Of a stretch of DNA of 64,000 nucleotides, positions 17,551 through 27,781 are shown piece after piece. This DNA comes from Acidobacteriota bacterium (GTDB taxonomy: Bacteria; Acidobacteriota; Terriglobia; 20CM-2-55-15). The DNA is taken from assembly GCA_022821145.1 (NCBI GenBank), contig JAJEEE010000024.1:38426-102425 (forward strand), in the 5' to 3' direction. The translations under genes and the position numbers were made by a program. The notes beneath the pieces are model-generated. The model did no database searches and was not told where the DNA came from. It worked only from the letters and a program-made list of their open reading frames with translations. How positions within the stretch are numbered: position 1 is the stretch's first letter; each line of letters opens with the position of its first letter.

Positions 17551-20015
17551 AGGTCGGAGTCCACAACGCGTTCTTCGTGGTGGCCGTGTCGGCGCTCGCC
17601 GCCGCGGGACTCCCGGTCGAAGGCGCGCCCCCTCAGGCGGCGGTTTCGCCGGTGGCGCCGGAATCGCCGTCGGCCTACCGGGAGATGCTCGACCGCTACT
17701 GCGTGACGTGCCACAACCAGCGGACGCGAATCCCGGCGGGGGCGCCGTTGGCGCTGGACCTGGCGAACCTGGACGATCCCGCCGCCGACGCCGCGGTCTG
17801 GGAAAAGGTCGTTCGCAAGCTGGGCGTTGGCGCCATGCCGCCGCAAGACGCTCCGACGCCGGGCGTCGATACGCTCGACGGGTTCCGCGACGCCCTGGCG
17901 GCGCACCTGGAACGCGCCGCGGGCGCGGCGGAGAACCCGGGCCGGTACGTCCTGCACCGTCTCAACCGCAGCGAGTACGGCAACGCCGTACGCGACCTGC
18001 TGGGCGTCGAGGTGGACGTCAGCGAGCTCCTTCCCAGCGACGGCGGCGACTTCGGGTTCGACAACATCGCGACGGCGCTGACGGTGACGCCGATGCTGCT
18101 GGAGGGTTACCTCTCGGCCGCTCTTCGCATCGCCGATCTCGCCATCGGCGACGCCGAGGCGGCGCCGGGGACCGCGACCTACTCGGTCAGCACGGTCGTC
18201 ACCCAGCGGGAACACGTCGAAGGATTGCCCATCGGCACGCGCGGTGGCCTGGTGGCGACGCACACGTTCCCGGCCGACGGCGATTACGTGTTCTACGGGC
18301 GGCTCCTGCGGACCGTGGCGGAGGGCTACGTGGGCGTCGAGGGGCACGACCGGCCGTTCGACTTCATCGTGACCATCGACGGCGAGCGGGTCTTTTCGGC
18401 GCCGGTCGGGGGGCCGGAGGACCACGAGTCGAGTTCCGAGAACATCGTGATCTCCAAGGAAGAGGTCGACGAGCGCATGACCTCGCCGCCGATCCACGTG
18501 ACGGCGGGTCCGCACCGGGTCGGTTTCACGTTCATCGAAAGACCGGCCCAGCCACAGGACGTCTGGCAACCGATCCTGCGGGACAGCCTCGAGGCGCACA
18601 ACCCGTCGGGCATTCCCCGACTGCGCACCGGCAACATCGAAGGTCCGTACAACGTCACCGGCGTCAGCGACACCCCCTCGCGGAGGCGCTTGTTCACCTG
18701 CCGCCCATCGTCGCCCGGGGAAGAAGCCGCCTGCGCCGCCGAGATCCTGTCCAACGTGGCGCGCCGGGCGTTTCGGAGGCCCGTCGACGCGTCGGACATC
18801 GCCGCGCCGATGGCGTTCTACGAGGACACGCGCGCGGACGGCGGCGGGTTCGAGGCCGGGATTCGCGCCGGCCTGGTGCGGGTTCTGGCCAGCCCCGCGT
18901 TCGTGTTCCGCGCCGAGGAGGATCCGGCGAACCTTCCCGCGGGAGCCGCGCACCGCATCACGGACATCGAGTTGGCCTCCCGGTTGTCGTTCTTCATCTG
19001 GAGCAGCATCCCGGACGACGCGTTGCTGGACCTCGCCGTCGAGGGGCGCCTGAGTGAGCCGGACATGCTGGAAGCGCAGGTGCGGCGCATGATCGCGGAT
19101 CCGCGCGCCGACGCGATGATCGTCGACTTCGTCGGGCAATGGCTCCAGTTGCGCAACCTGGACAAGGTGACGCCGGACCTGCTGATGTTCCCCGACTTCG
19201 ACGACAACGTCCGGCAGGCCTTGCGGACCGAGACGGAGATGTTCTTCTCGAGCGTCGTGCGCGAAAACCGCAGCGTGCTGGACCTGCTCGACGCCGACTA
19301 CACGTTCCTGAACGAGCGGCTCGCGCGGCACTACGGGATCGGCGGCGTCTACGGGCCGCAGTTCCGGCGCGTGGCCGTGACCGATCCGAACCGCAGGGGA
19401 CTGCTCGGCCACGGCAGCCTGCTGTCGCTGACATCGGTGGCGAACCGGACCTCGCCGATCATTCGCGGGAAGTACGTCATCTCGAACTTCCTGAACACGC
19501 CGCCGCTGCCGCCGCCGGCCGACGTGCCGGCGCTGGAGGAAAGCGCGCCCGCGGACCGTCCGTCCACGGTGCGCGAGCAGCTCGAGCTGCATCGGGCCAA
19601 CCCGGTGTGCGCCGCGTGTCACCGGAACATCGATCCGGTCGGGTTCGCGCTGGAGAACTTCAACGCCGTGGGCCAGTGGATGGACCGGACGCCGGAGGGC
19701 CTCGACATCGATTCGGCCGGCGTGCTGGTCGACGGCACGGCGGTCGACGGCCCCGTCGAGCTTCGGAGCGCGTTGCTGGCGCGCGGGGACGTCTTCGTCG
19801 GCACGGTGACCGAGAAGTTGACGACCTACGCCCTGGGACGCGGGCTCGAGCCGATCGACATGCCCATGGTGCGCCGGATCGTGACCGACGCGGCCGCCGA
19901 CGACTACGCCATGCAGTCGATCGTCCTGGGCATCGTTCGCAGCCCCGCGTTTCAAATGCGGACGAAATTAGTTGATTCTGACGCGCGGAACCGACAAACT
20001 GCCGATTTGGAATAA
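17547..20015 (+). CDS. Secreted multi-domain c-type haem protein (DUF1592 family), second copy
   Basis: 822 residues with a signal peptide (1-27). CVTCH at 52-56 is the haem c site. VLHRLNRSEYGNAVRDLLGV near 140 is DUF1587, A-R-R-A-F-R-R-P-V is DUF1595, L-A-S-R-L-S-F-F-I-W-S-S-I-P-D-D is DUF1592, and CAACH at 688-692 followed by D-P-V-G-F-A-L-E-N-F-N is the DUF1588 haem-like motif. Domain order matches the copy at 7514, but the sequences are diverged throughout, so this is an old duplication or separate acquisition. The DUF1552 partner follows after 17 bp. Confidence 0.9.
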   Translation: MKVGVHNAFFVVAVSALAAAGLPVEGAPPQAAVSPVAPESPSAYREMLDRYCVTCHNQRTRIPAGAPLALDLANLDDPAADAAVWEKVVRKLGVGAMPPQDAPTPGVDTLDGFRDALAAHLERAAGAAENPGRYVLHRLNRSEYGNAVRDLLGVEVDVSELLPSDGGDFGFDNIATALTVTPMLLEGYLSAALRIADLAIGDAEAAPGTATYSVSTVVTQREHVEGLPIGTRGGLVATHTFPADGDYVFYGRLLRTVAEGYVGVEGHDRPFDFIVTIDGERVFSAPVGGPEDHESSSENIVISKEEVDERMTSPPIHVTAGPHRVGFTFIERPAQPQDVWQPILRDSLEAHNPSGIPRLRTGNIEGPYNVTGVSDTPSRRRLFTCRPSSPGEEAACAAEILSNVARRAFRRPVDASDIAAPMAFYEDTRADGGGFEAGIRAGLVRVLASPAFVFRAEEDPANLPAGAAHRITDIELASRLSFFIWSSIPDDALLDLAVEGRLSEPDMLEAQVRRMIADPRADAMIVDFVGQWLQLRNLDKVTPDLLMFPDFDDNVRQALRTETEMFFSSVVRENRSVLDLLDADYTFLNERLARHYGIGGVYGPQFRRVAVTDPNRRGLLGHGSLLSLTSVANRTSPIIRGKYVISNFLNTPPLPPPADVPALEESAPADRPSTVREQLELHRANPVCAACHRNIDPVGFALENFNAVGQWMDRTPEGLDIDSAGVLVDGTAVDGPVELRSALLARGDVFVGTVTEKLTTYALGRGLEPIDMPMVRRIVTDAAADDYAMQSIVLGIVRSPAFQMRTKLVDSDARNRQTADLE

Positions 20016-20032
20016 CCCGAAGGGGAATCGCC

Positions 20033-21361
20033 ATGATCATCACCAAGAAACACCTGGATCGCCGGACCTTCCTGCGCGGCGCCGCGGGCGCCGCGGTGGC
20101 GTTGCCGTTCCTGGACGCGATGGTTCCCGCCCTGTCGGCGCAGGCCAACGAGCGGCCGGTCCGGTTCGGCGCGATCTACGTGCCCAACGGCATCTACCCG
20201 CAGATGTGGCATCCGGACGCGACCGGGAGCGACTTCGAGTTCAAGCCGATCATGGCGCCGCTGGAGCCCTTCCGGGACTACCTGGTGACGATCAGCCAGA
20301 TGAAGGCTCCCGACGGGAACCCGGAGCAGGGCGGCGTGCACATGGGCGCCAGCGCGGCGTGGCTGAACGGCGTCGGCCCGCTCACCGACCAGGCCCTGTA
20401 CACCGTCGTCCGTTCGAAGAAGACCATCGACCAGTTCATAGCCGACGATATCGCCGAGGACACCCCGTTGCGGTCGCTCCAGGTGGGCACCGAGGACATG
20501 GGCACCTCCGCCGGCGCCTGCGACGGCTATCCCTGCGTCTTCTTCAACACGGTCTCCTGGAGGGACGACACCAACCCGTTGCCGATGGGCATCAACCCGC
20601 GCGTGACGTTCGAGCGCATGTTCGGGGAGGCGGGCTCGGCGAGCAAGCGGCTGGCGAACCTCAAGCTCAAGCAGAGCATACTGGATTCCGTCGCGGAGGA
20701 AGCCGCCAGGATGCAGCGGGGGCTGGGCGCGGCCGACAGCGCCATCCTCGACGAGTACCTGACGAACGTCCGCGACGTCGAGTTGCAGCTCGACCGCATG
20801 GAGACCCGCTCGGCCGCCGTTCCCGAGGGAACCGACGCGCCGCGCGGGATTCCCGACACGTTCGACGAGCACATGACCGTCACCTACGACCTGATGCGGT
20901 TGGCCTTCCAGGGCGACATCTCGCGGGTGTTCACGTTCATGGTCGGTCACGAGGGGAGCAGCCGGAGTTATGCGCACATCGGGATTCCCGAGCCGCACCA
21001 TCCGGTGTCCCACCACGCGGACAACCCCGAGAACATCGAGCGGTACGCCAAGCTGACGACGTACCACTCCGTCAAGCTCGCCGAGTTCGCCGACAAGCTC
21101 CGGCAGACGCCCGACGGCGACGCGACCCTGCTGGACCGCGTGATCCTCTACTACGGTAGCGGCATGAGCAACGGCAACGCGCATGACCGCAACAACGCGC
21201 CGGTGCTGGTCCTGGGCGGCGCGAACGGGCGGCTCCAGGGCAACCGGCACATCGCCGTGGAAAACAAGGAGCCGACGGCCAACCTGCTGCTGGGCCTGGC
21301 CGAGCTCGCCAACGTCGAGGTCCCCTCGATCGGACACAGCACGGGCCGGTTCGTACTCTGA
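20033..21361 (+). CDS. DUF1552 secreted protein, second copy
   Basis: 442 residues with a Tat signal (D-R-R-T-F-L-R-G-A-A-G at about residues 10-20 and a hydrophobic core to L-S-A-Q). Shared with the copy at 10000 are the early F-G-A-I-Y-V-P-N-G segment, the H-H-P-V-S-H-H-A-D-N-P block and Y-Y-G-S-G-M-S-N-G-N-A-H-D near the C-terminus. It completes the second ankyrin/DUF1592/DUF1552 unit. No MBL-fold gene accompanies this unit. Confidence 0.88.
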   Translation: MIITKKHLDRRTFLRGAAGAAVALPFLDAMVPALSAQANERPVRFGAIYVPNGIYPQMWHPDATGSDFEFKPIMAPLEPFRDYLVTISQMKAPDGNPEQGGVHMGASAAWLNGVGPLTDQALYTVVRSKKTIDQFIADDIAEDTPLRSLQVGTEDMGTSAGACDGYPCVFFNTVSWRDDTNPLPMGINPRVTFERMFGEAGSASKRLANLKLKQSILDSVAEEAARMQRGLGAADSAILDEYLTNVRDVELQLDRMETRSAAVPEGTDAPRGIPDTFDEHMTVTYDLMRLAFQGDISRVFTFMVGHEGSSRSYAHIGIPEPHHPVSHHADNPENIERYAKLTTYHSVKLAEFADKLRQTPDGDATLLDRVILYYGSGMSNGNAHDRNNAPVLVLGGANGRLQGNRHIAVENKEPTANLLLGLAELANVEVPSIGHSTGRFVL

Positions 21362-21472
21362 GCGAGCGGCCCGGCATAGCCGACTCGAAAAAGAAAGAAA
21401 CCGCGCGGGCCTGACCCCGGCCTCGGAGTTCGTTGCCCGTCGTGCGCGCCGCGCGTGGAGGAATGCCCGTCG

Positions 21473-22357
21473 ATGTTCAAGCGGATCTTGTTCCCCACCG
21501 ACTTCTCGAGCGACCGGAACCAGGCGCTCCATCACGCGCTGGCGACGCTGGACGCCGATGTCGACGAGGTCATCGTCCAGCACGTCGTCAACAATTTCTT
21601 CGGACCGCACGCGCACTGGGCCTCGCTTTTCGACGTCCATGAACTGCAGAAGGAGATGGACTTCCACGTCGAGACCGAAATCGCGGGGGCGCTGGACGAG
21701 TCGGCGCGGAAGGCCGTCCGTTTCCGTCCCGTGATCGTCCAGGGCAAACCGGCCGAGGAAATCTGCAGACTGGCGACCCAGGAGATGGTGGACCTGATCG
21801 TCATGGGCAGCACGATGGGCGTGGCGACCATGAAAGTGGCGCGGGCCGCCGCGCGGCCGTTGCTGGCCATCCCGGTCCGGGGCGGGGTCCGCTCGTCTGC
21901 CGGCGACGGTTCGACCGGCCCTTCACCATCGGCGCCGATCCTGGTCGCCACGGACTTCTCGCGCCAGGCGAAAAAGGTCACCGACTTCGCCTTCGAGATG
22001 AAGACGCTGGCCAACCGGCCACTGCGGCTCGCCTACGCCATCAAGACGCCCGCCGGCCTGAGCCGGCTCCTGCGAGAGGACCAGGTTGCGGCCTCGCTCG
22101 AGAAGTCCCGCCAGTGGGCCGAGACGCAGGCGCGCAGCGTCATCCCTCACGAGTTCATCAATGACCCCTCGGTGGGGGTCGAAGTGGGGCTGGGCGCAAC
22201 GAGCGATTTCATTCTGAAGACCGCCAACGAGTTGGGTCCTTCCATCATCGTCATGGGCGCCAAGGAATACGGCCCCGTCGAGCAGCGGTTCTACGGCACC
22301 ACCCTCGACAAGGTTCTGAAGAACACCCGGCACCCGGTGCTGACCCTCAAGCTCTGA
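21473..22357 (+). CDS. Universal stress protein with two UspA domains
   Basis: 294 residues with two UspA folds in tandem. The first starts MFKRILFPTDFS; the second starts P-I-L-V-A-T-D-F-S near 158. The second domain ends I-I-V-M-G-A-K-E-Y-G-P then a G-T-T-L-D-K-V-L segment near the C-terminus, close to the ATP-binding G-2x-G-9x-G(S/T) pattern but not exact. The start at 21473 is placed by GGAGGA at 21457-21462. Cytosolic stress response is the known family role. It stands alone downstream of the DUF1552 gene. Confidence 0.88.
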   Translation: MFKRILFPTDFSSDRNQALHHALATLDADVDEVIVQHVVNNFFGPHAHWASLFDVHELQKEMDFHVETEIAGALDESARKAVRFRPVIVQGKPAEEICRLATQEMVDLIVMGSTMGVATMKVARAAARPLLAIPVRGGVRSSAGDGSTGPSPSAPILVATDFSRQAKKVTDFAFEMKTLANRPLRLAYAIKTPAGLSRLLREDQVAASLEKSRQWAETQARSVIPHEFINDPSVGVEVGLGATSDFILKTANELGPSIIVMGAKEYGPVEQRFYGTTLDKVLKNTRHPVLTLKL

Positions 22358-22430
22358 GATAGACGCCCGTGTTAGCATAGCGTTCGGTCGACGGGCCGAT
22401 ATTCCGCAACGCAACGCCTCGGGAGTGCGC

Positions 22431-22808
22431 ATGTCGTTTCCAGACATCGCGGTCTGGTTCCTCCAGGGTCTGCTGGCCGCCATGTTCCTGTTCGCGGGCG
22501 GCATGAAGCTGCTGGCGTTCGACCGTTACAAGCGCATGGTCGAGGAGCGGTCCGGCAAGCCCGCCGGACTGCCCCGGCCCTTGATGACCCTCGTCGGCGC
22601 GAGTGAGGTGGCCGGCAGCCTGGGCCTGATCCTGCCCGGCGCCACCGGCATCATGCCCATGCTGACCCCGCTGGCCGCCGTGGGCCTGGCCGTCGTCATG
22701 CTGGGCGCCAGTGTCTACCACGTGCGTCGCGGCGAGCCGCCCTGGATGACGATCATCTTGTGTGGGCTGGCGTCGCTCGTGGCGGTGGCGCGGTTCGGCG
22801 GGATGTGA
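22431..22808 (+). CDS. DoxX-like membrane protein
   Basis: 125 residues with four predicted transmembrane helices (near 8-26, 50-68, 72-92, 100-120). The first helix carries L-F-A-G-G-M-K-L and is followed by a basic loop, as in DoxX/DoxD-like proteins. DoxX proteins are linked to membrane redox or sulfur metabolism, but this member has no assigned partner. The start ATG at 22431 has GGGAG 5 bases upstream. Its stop overlaps the GTG start of the TPR gene (GTGA), so the two are coupled. Confidence 0.8.
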   Translation: MSFPDIAVWFLQGLLAAMFLFAGGMKLLAFDRYKRMVEERSGKPAGLPRPLMTLVGASEVAGSLGLILPGATGIMPMLTPLAAVGLAVVMLGASVYHVRRGEPPWMTIILCGLASLVAVARFGGM

Positions 22809-23890
22809 CGCCCCCTTCGAGTTCGACAAGACGCCGTTGCCCGCCGCGGCGCCGCGCGGCGACGGCCGCCGTCGCATTCCTGGCCCTCTGCGCCGCATCC
22901 GCGGCGTCAACGTTCGTCTCCCAGGGCGAGGCTCCGGTGCTGGGCACGATCGAGTTCCCGACCTCGGGGGTCCCCGAAGCCCACGCGGAGTTCATCGTAG
23001 GCGTCCTGGCGCTCCACAGCTTCTGGTACGAGGAGGCCCGCGACCGCTTCGCGACCGCCCAGCGAATCGATCCCGGTTTCGGCATGGCCTACTGGGGCGA
23101 GGCAATGAGCTACGACAACGCCCTGGGCGCCGTTCCCGGAACCGGGAACGAGAGCGCGGGCGAGGCCGTCGTGGCCCGGATGGATCGCCTGGACGCGGAC
23201 GGGCGGCTCCGGTGGACGCCGCGCGAGCGGGCCTGGGCCGACGCCGTGCGGGAGCGCTTCTTTCCGGGACGCCCGCTCGAGGACCGGCGGCGTGCGTATG
23301 CCGGCGCCATGGACCGGTTGGCGCTCCAGTTGCCGGACGATGACGAGGCGACGGCATTCGCGGCGCTCTCGTTCCTGGCCCTTCCCACGTACGACAGGGA
23401 AAGCGCGCTCCACGTCGTGACCGTGGCCAGCATGCTCGAGGAGATCTACGAACGCAACCGCGAACACCCCGGCGTGCTGCACTACCTGATCCACGCTTAC
23501 GACACGCCGACGTTCGCGCCCATGGGCCTCCGCCAGGCACGGATCTATGCCCGGATCGCGCCGGCCTCGTCACACGCGCTCCACATGCCGAGCCATATCT
23601 TTCGCCATCTCGGCATGTGGGAGGCGGTGGCCGCGTCCAACGAAGACGCCTACCGGGCCTCGGCGGAGTGGCAGGAACGGACCGGCCGGCCCCTGGCCGC
23701 GCGCGACTTCCACGCGCTGGACTGGATGCTGGCGGCCTACGTGAACCTGGGCCGGCGGGACGACGCGGACGGCGTGCTCGACGAACTCGATCGCGTCGAA
23801 GCGGAGATCCTGCGGCGCGGCCAGGACGCGGGCGATTTTCACTCGCTTGCCGCGTCCATGCGGGCCTACCATGCAAGCGAAGTCCCATGA
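22805..23890 (+). CDS. Secreted TPR-like helical protein, probably C-terminally short
   Basis: 361 residues from a GTG at 22805 that overlaps the DoxX stop. The N-terminus is basic with a hydrophobic segment (about 18-35), which suggests a signal peptide. TPR-like helix pairs follow (F-W-Y-E-E-A-R-D-R-F, P-G-F-G-M-A-Y-W-G-E-A-M-S-Y; later H-Y-L-I-H-A-Y-D, H-M-P-S-H-I-F-R-H-L-G-M-W). This H-A-Y-D / H-M-P-S-H-I-F set belongs to a recognised but uncharacterised bacterial TPR family whose members are, as I recall, longer at the C-terminus. The frame stops in mid-repeat, so truncation is suspected. Confidence 0.75.
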   Translation: MTPPSSSTRRRCPPRRRAATAAVAFLALCAASAASTFVSQGEAPVLGTIEFPTSGVPEAHAEFIVGVLALHSFWYEEARDRFATAQRIDPGFGMAYWGEAMSYDNALGAVPGTGNESAGEAVVARMDRLDADGRLRWTPRERAWADAVRERFFPGRPLEDRRRAYAGAMDRLALQLPDDDEATAFAALSFLALPTYDRESALHVVTVASMLEEIYERNREHPGVLHYLIHAYDTPTFAPMGLRQARIYARIAPASSHALHMPSHIFRHLGMWEAVAASNEDAYRASAEWQERTGRPLAARDFHALDWMLAAYVNLGRRDDADGVLDELDRVEAEILRRGQDAGDFHSLAASMRAYHASEVP

Positions 23891-23937
23891 CTCGAACGAC
23901 CGGACGGGTTTTCCCGGACCGGTGGAGGTCTGTCGCC

Positions 23938-26900
23938 ATGACCCAAGCAAAACGCTCTCGAAATCGCATGCGAACGGGCATCGTGCTGCTGGCCTGCATG
24001 GGGATCGTCCCCGCGTCCCTCGCACAGCGGAACGGGCAGCCGGCCAGTGATCTGCTTGGCCAGGAGGATCTGGCCGGCAACCCGACCTTCGTCGGCGGCG
24101 TCACGAATGGCGGGCCCGCCGGACACAGCGTGTGGTGACCGCCCCAGGGGGCGCTGGATCGCGTCCATAACCGTCTCTTTCTGACGGGCAACGGCAACGG
24201 CCGTATCGAAGTCTTCAACCTGAACGACGACGGGACCCTGGCGAGTCCCACCATGGAACACGTGCTGGGCAAGCCCAGCGCTTTCGCGCGCCGTTCGGCC
24301 GCGGGGCAGTGGTCCGAGAGCCAAGTCGAGTTCCCCGGCGCGGTGGCGATCGATCACGTGAATCAGCGCTTGTTTACGGTGGACAGCACCAGCGGGGGCA
24401 GCCTGACTTCCGGCCAGCAGATCATGGTGTTCGACATCGACCCGGACCGCATACGGACCGGTTCCGCCGTCATCGCCGTGCTGGGCCAGCCAGACGCGGG
24501 CACGAAGACGCGCGGTCTGGCGGCCAACCACGTGGGGCAGGGAGTCAGCCTGGCCGTCGACGACGCCAACCAGAGGCTCTTCGTCACCGATAGCTCCAAC
24601 AACCGGGTTCTGGTCTTCGACATCCGACCTGCGGCGTTCGGAACGGGCATGGACGCCGGCATCGTCCTCGGCCAGACCGACTTCATCTCGAATGCACCGG
24701 GTCTGGCCGCGGACAAGCTGTCCCGGCCCGGAAGCCCCGCCTACGATGCCGCGAACGGGCGGTTGTTCGTCGTCGACGGCGGGAACTCGCGGATCATGGT
24801 CTTCGACGCCCGCCCGGAGGTCCTGGAGACCGGCGCGGCCGCCATCGGCGTCATGGGCCAGACCGACTTCGTGACGAACGAGCCTCACTCCGGTTTGAAC
24901 GATTTCGCGACCGGCGGGTTGACCTACGACGACCGCAACGACCGGCTCTTCATCGCCGAGAGCCATTCCCGCATCGAGCATATGCGAATCGCGGTCTACG
25001 ACGTGGCTCCCGGACAGCCCCTGAACGAGGCGCGACCGACCATCGTGCTCGGGAAGCCCGGCTTCGACGCCTACGATCCGATCGTGTCCCGGACGCAGTC
25101 GGTCTGGCCGCGCCTGGGAGCGGGCTCGATCGATACCGAGCGGCAACTTCTGGTGGCCACGGAGGGGTACCCCGGCGGCAACCGGGCCATGATCTGGGAC
25201 ATCTCGCCGGAGAACCTGCGCACGGGCGCTCCCGCCGTCGAGGTGGTCGGTCACCTGAATGACGATATGGAGCCGGACTTCAACCGCCGCTCCGCAAACG
25301 ACCGCGTCAACGCGCGGAACATCTATCCGCGGGACGTCATCCTGGACCCCGTCGACCACCGCCTGTTCGCGATCGACCAGTACAACAACCGCGTCATGGT
25401 GTGGCAACTGGACTCCCGGAACCGCATCCTGGACCGCGAGGCCCGGTGGGTGATCGGACAGCCGCACATGTACACGGCGGAGTTGCGGCCGATCAGCGCG
25501 AGCACGCTCAAGATTCCACTGGCGCTGACTTACGACACGCTGCACAAGCGGCTCTTCGTCAGCGACGGGTGGGGCAACCGCGTGATGGTGTTCGACGCGC
25601 ACCCCGACCGCCTGCGGAACGGCCCGGACGCCATCGCCGTGCTCGGGCAGCCGGATTTCACGACGACGACGGCGGCCGCCGGCGCCGCCGGGGTCAATTT
25701 CGACACCCGCGTCGGGACCGGCATCACGCCGGGGCGGCCACGCGCCACCGCGCTGACGCACGATCCGGTCCACGACCGTCTATACGTCTCCGATGGCGGA
25801 AACCATCGCGTGCTGGTGTACGACACGGCTCCCGAGCGGCTCGAGAACGGGATGGCGGCTTCCATCGTGATCGGCCAAGCAGACTTCGACGGTACGGCCC
25901 CCGGGCTGGGCCCGGCCTCGCTCCGGCAACCGGCCGCGCTTCACTACGACGCACGGCACCGGCGCCTGTTCGTCTCCGACGGCAACAACAACCGCGTGCT
26001 GGTCTTCGACGCGGATCCGTCGGTGCTCGAGAACGGCGTCGGCGCCGTCGCGGTCATCGGCCAGCCGGATTTCGATACGGCGACGCCCGGCCGGAGCCGA
26101 CGAGCCATTGACGGGCCGGACGGCGTGGCCTACGACGACGTCAACGACCGGTTGTTCGTCTCCGACCATGGGAACGACCGGGTCACGATTTACGACTTCG
26201 CGCCCGAGGGAATGCGGAACATGCCGGAGGCCGCCGGCGTGATCGGGCAGTCCGACTTCGATTCGCGCCAGCTGGGACAGGTGCGCGCCGACGAGCTGTG
26301 GGATCCCCGCGGACTGACCTTCGACAGCCGGAACCAGCGCCTGTACATATCCCAGGGGTTCGCGGCCAACATCATGATTCACGACATGGCGCGGTCGGCC
26401 TACGAGTTCGGGTTCCCGTCCAATGCCGTGCAGTCCTGGCAGTCGGCCGGCGCCGACGTCGATTCGAACCGGTACGCGGGTTACGCTGTCGCCTCGGGCG
26501 ACGATGCGGTGACCGGCGGCGCCGCCACGCTTTCCGTCATGCGGACGATCTTCGACCGCGACTCCCAGCGCGAGAGCCGCGTCCTGATCAGCGAGACCGG
26601 GTTCGCGGCGCCCCCGGAAGTCGATGCCGCCGTGGCCTATGTGGACTCGACGGCCGACAGCACGCGTTTCCACGTGGCGAACCGGGCCATGGACGCGGTT
26701 CGGCTCGAGTTCGTCCTCCGCAACCGGGAAGGCGCCGCGACACGCCCGCCCGCGGTTCGCGAGCTGGGCGGCGGGGAAAGCGCGTCGTTCACGGTTCGCG
26801 ATCTGTTCGGGGCCCCCGTTTCGGGCTCGATCGACGTCGCCGGTAACGGCGGATTCTTCCTGACGGCCGACCGCACCCAGCGAAACGACCGTGACGAGGA

Positions 26901-27771
26901 CATCGTCACGGCCATGCCGGTGGCTTACGGCTCCGCCGCTCGGCCGGGGGCGAGCCTGACGATTCCGGGAATCCGGCTGGGCGGCGGGTACGACGCGCAG
27001 ATTGTCCTGTTGAATCCCGGAAGCTCCCCGATCGCGGGTGAACTCCGATTCGCGACTCCGGCGGGTGAACCCATGATCGCCGTCGGAGACAACGGCATGG
27101 TTCCGTATTCGATTCCGTCGGGCGGCACGTTCGTATACGAAGCCGGTTCCGCCGCCATGGTTCCGGACCCGGGCTTCGTGGCGGTTTCGACGGACGGCGT
27201 CGCCCCGGCCGCGGCGGCCATTACCCGCTTCAGCCGCTCCGGGACGCTCGTCACGGAGAGCGTCACCGAGGGCGGCGCGTCGAACGAGGCCTGGTTCCCG
27301 GTCGATACGTACCCGTCGGTGGTGCGCCACGGGCGGATCGACCATCGCCTCACGCTGGCGAACGGCGCGAACGAGCCCGCGGACGTGCGTATCATCGTCT
27401 ACGATCCGGACGGACAAATGTTGTCGCGGACGCTCCAGATCCTGCCGCCGAACCGGCAGGTCGAGTTCACGCAGGTCGACCTGGCCGACAAGGGCCGTTT
27501 CAAGGGGAGCGTTCGCGTCGTCAGCGACGTGCCGATCGCGGTCGCGTCGCATCAGTTGGTGCGGAACGTCCGCGACGAGACGATCGTTTCGCGCGTCCCG
27601 TCGATGAGCCGGCCGGGCGGCCCGTCCGACGGCGTCGTGTTTCCCGGCTTCGTGGATGGGCCGCGGAACTCGACCCAACTGTTCGTTCTGCGGAAAGGCG
27701 CGGGCCCGTCCGACGGACGGCTGGAGCTGGTCGGCGAGAGCGGCGAGCCGCTCGTCGTCGTGCTGCGTTAA
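23938..27771 (+). CDS. Large secreted NHL-repeat (beta-propeller) protein with in-frame TGA; candidate selenoprotein
   Basis: One open frame except for TGA at 24136-24138 (codon 67). Upstream of it lie a GGAGGT ribosome site at 23924-23929, a start at 23938 and a signal peptide (to about residue 30, S-L-A-Q). Downstream, the frame continues at once into propeller sequence (A-L-D-R-V-H-N-R-L-F). At least eight units of 50-60 residues follow, each with R-L-F-V-S-D, N-N-R-V-L-V-F-D and V-I-G-Q-P-D-F motifs. The last ~440 residues are beta-rich and unrelated to the repeats. Total 1277 residues if TGA is read. A hairpin of SECIS type follows the TGA. The alternatives are a nonsense mutation or sequencing error in a real gene. 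TGA as Trp is unlikely, since many genes here end in TGA. Confidence 0.7.
24149..24166 (+). promoter_or_regulatory. SECIS-like hairpin after the in-frame TGA of the NHL gene
   Basis: GGGCGC-UGGAUC-GCGUCC: six pairs (one G-U), a 6-nt loop with G second. The loop starts 17 nt after the UGA, inside the accepted 16-37 nt range but at its low end. In such GC-rich DNA, hairpins arise by chance, so this is supporting evidence only. Confidence 0.4.
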
Positions 27772-27781
27772 TCCGTCCGCG

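Noticed and set aside
24136..24138. TGA read as tryptophan (alternative genetic code)
   Set aside because: Many intact genes in the window end with TGA at the expected family length, including several ATGA-coupled pairs, so TGA is a stop here.
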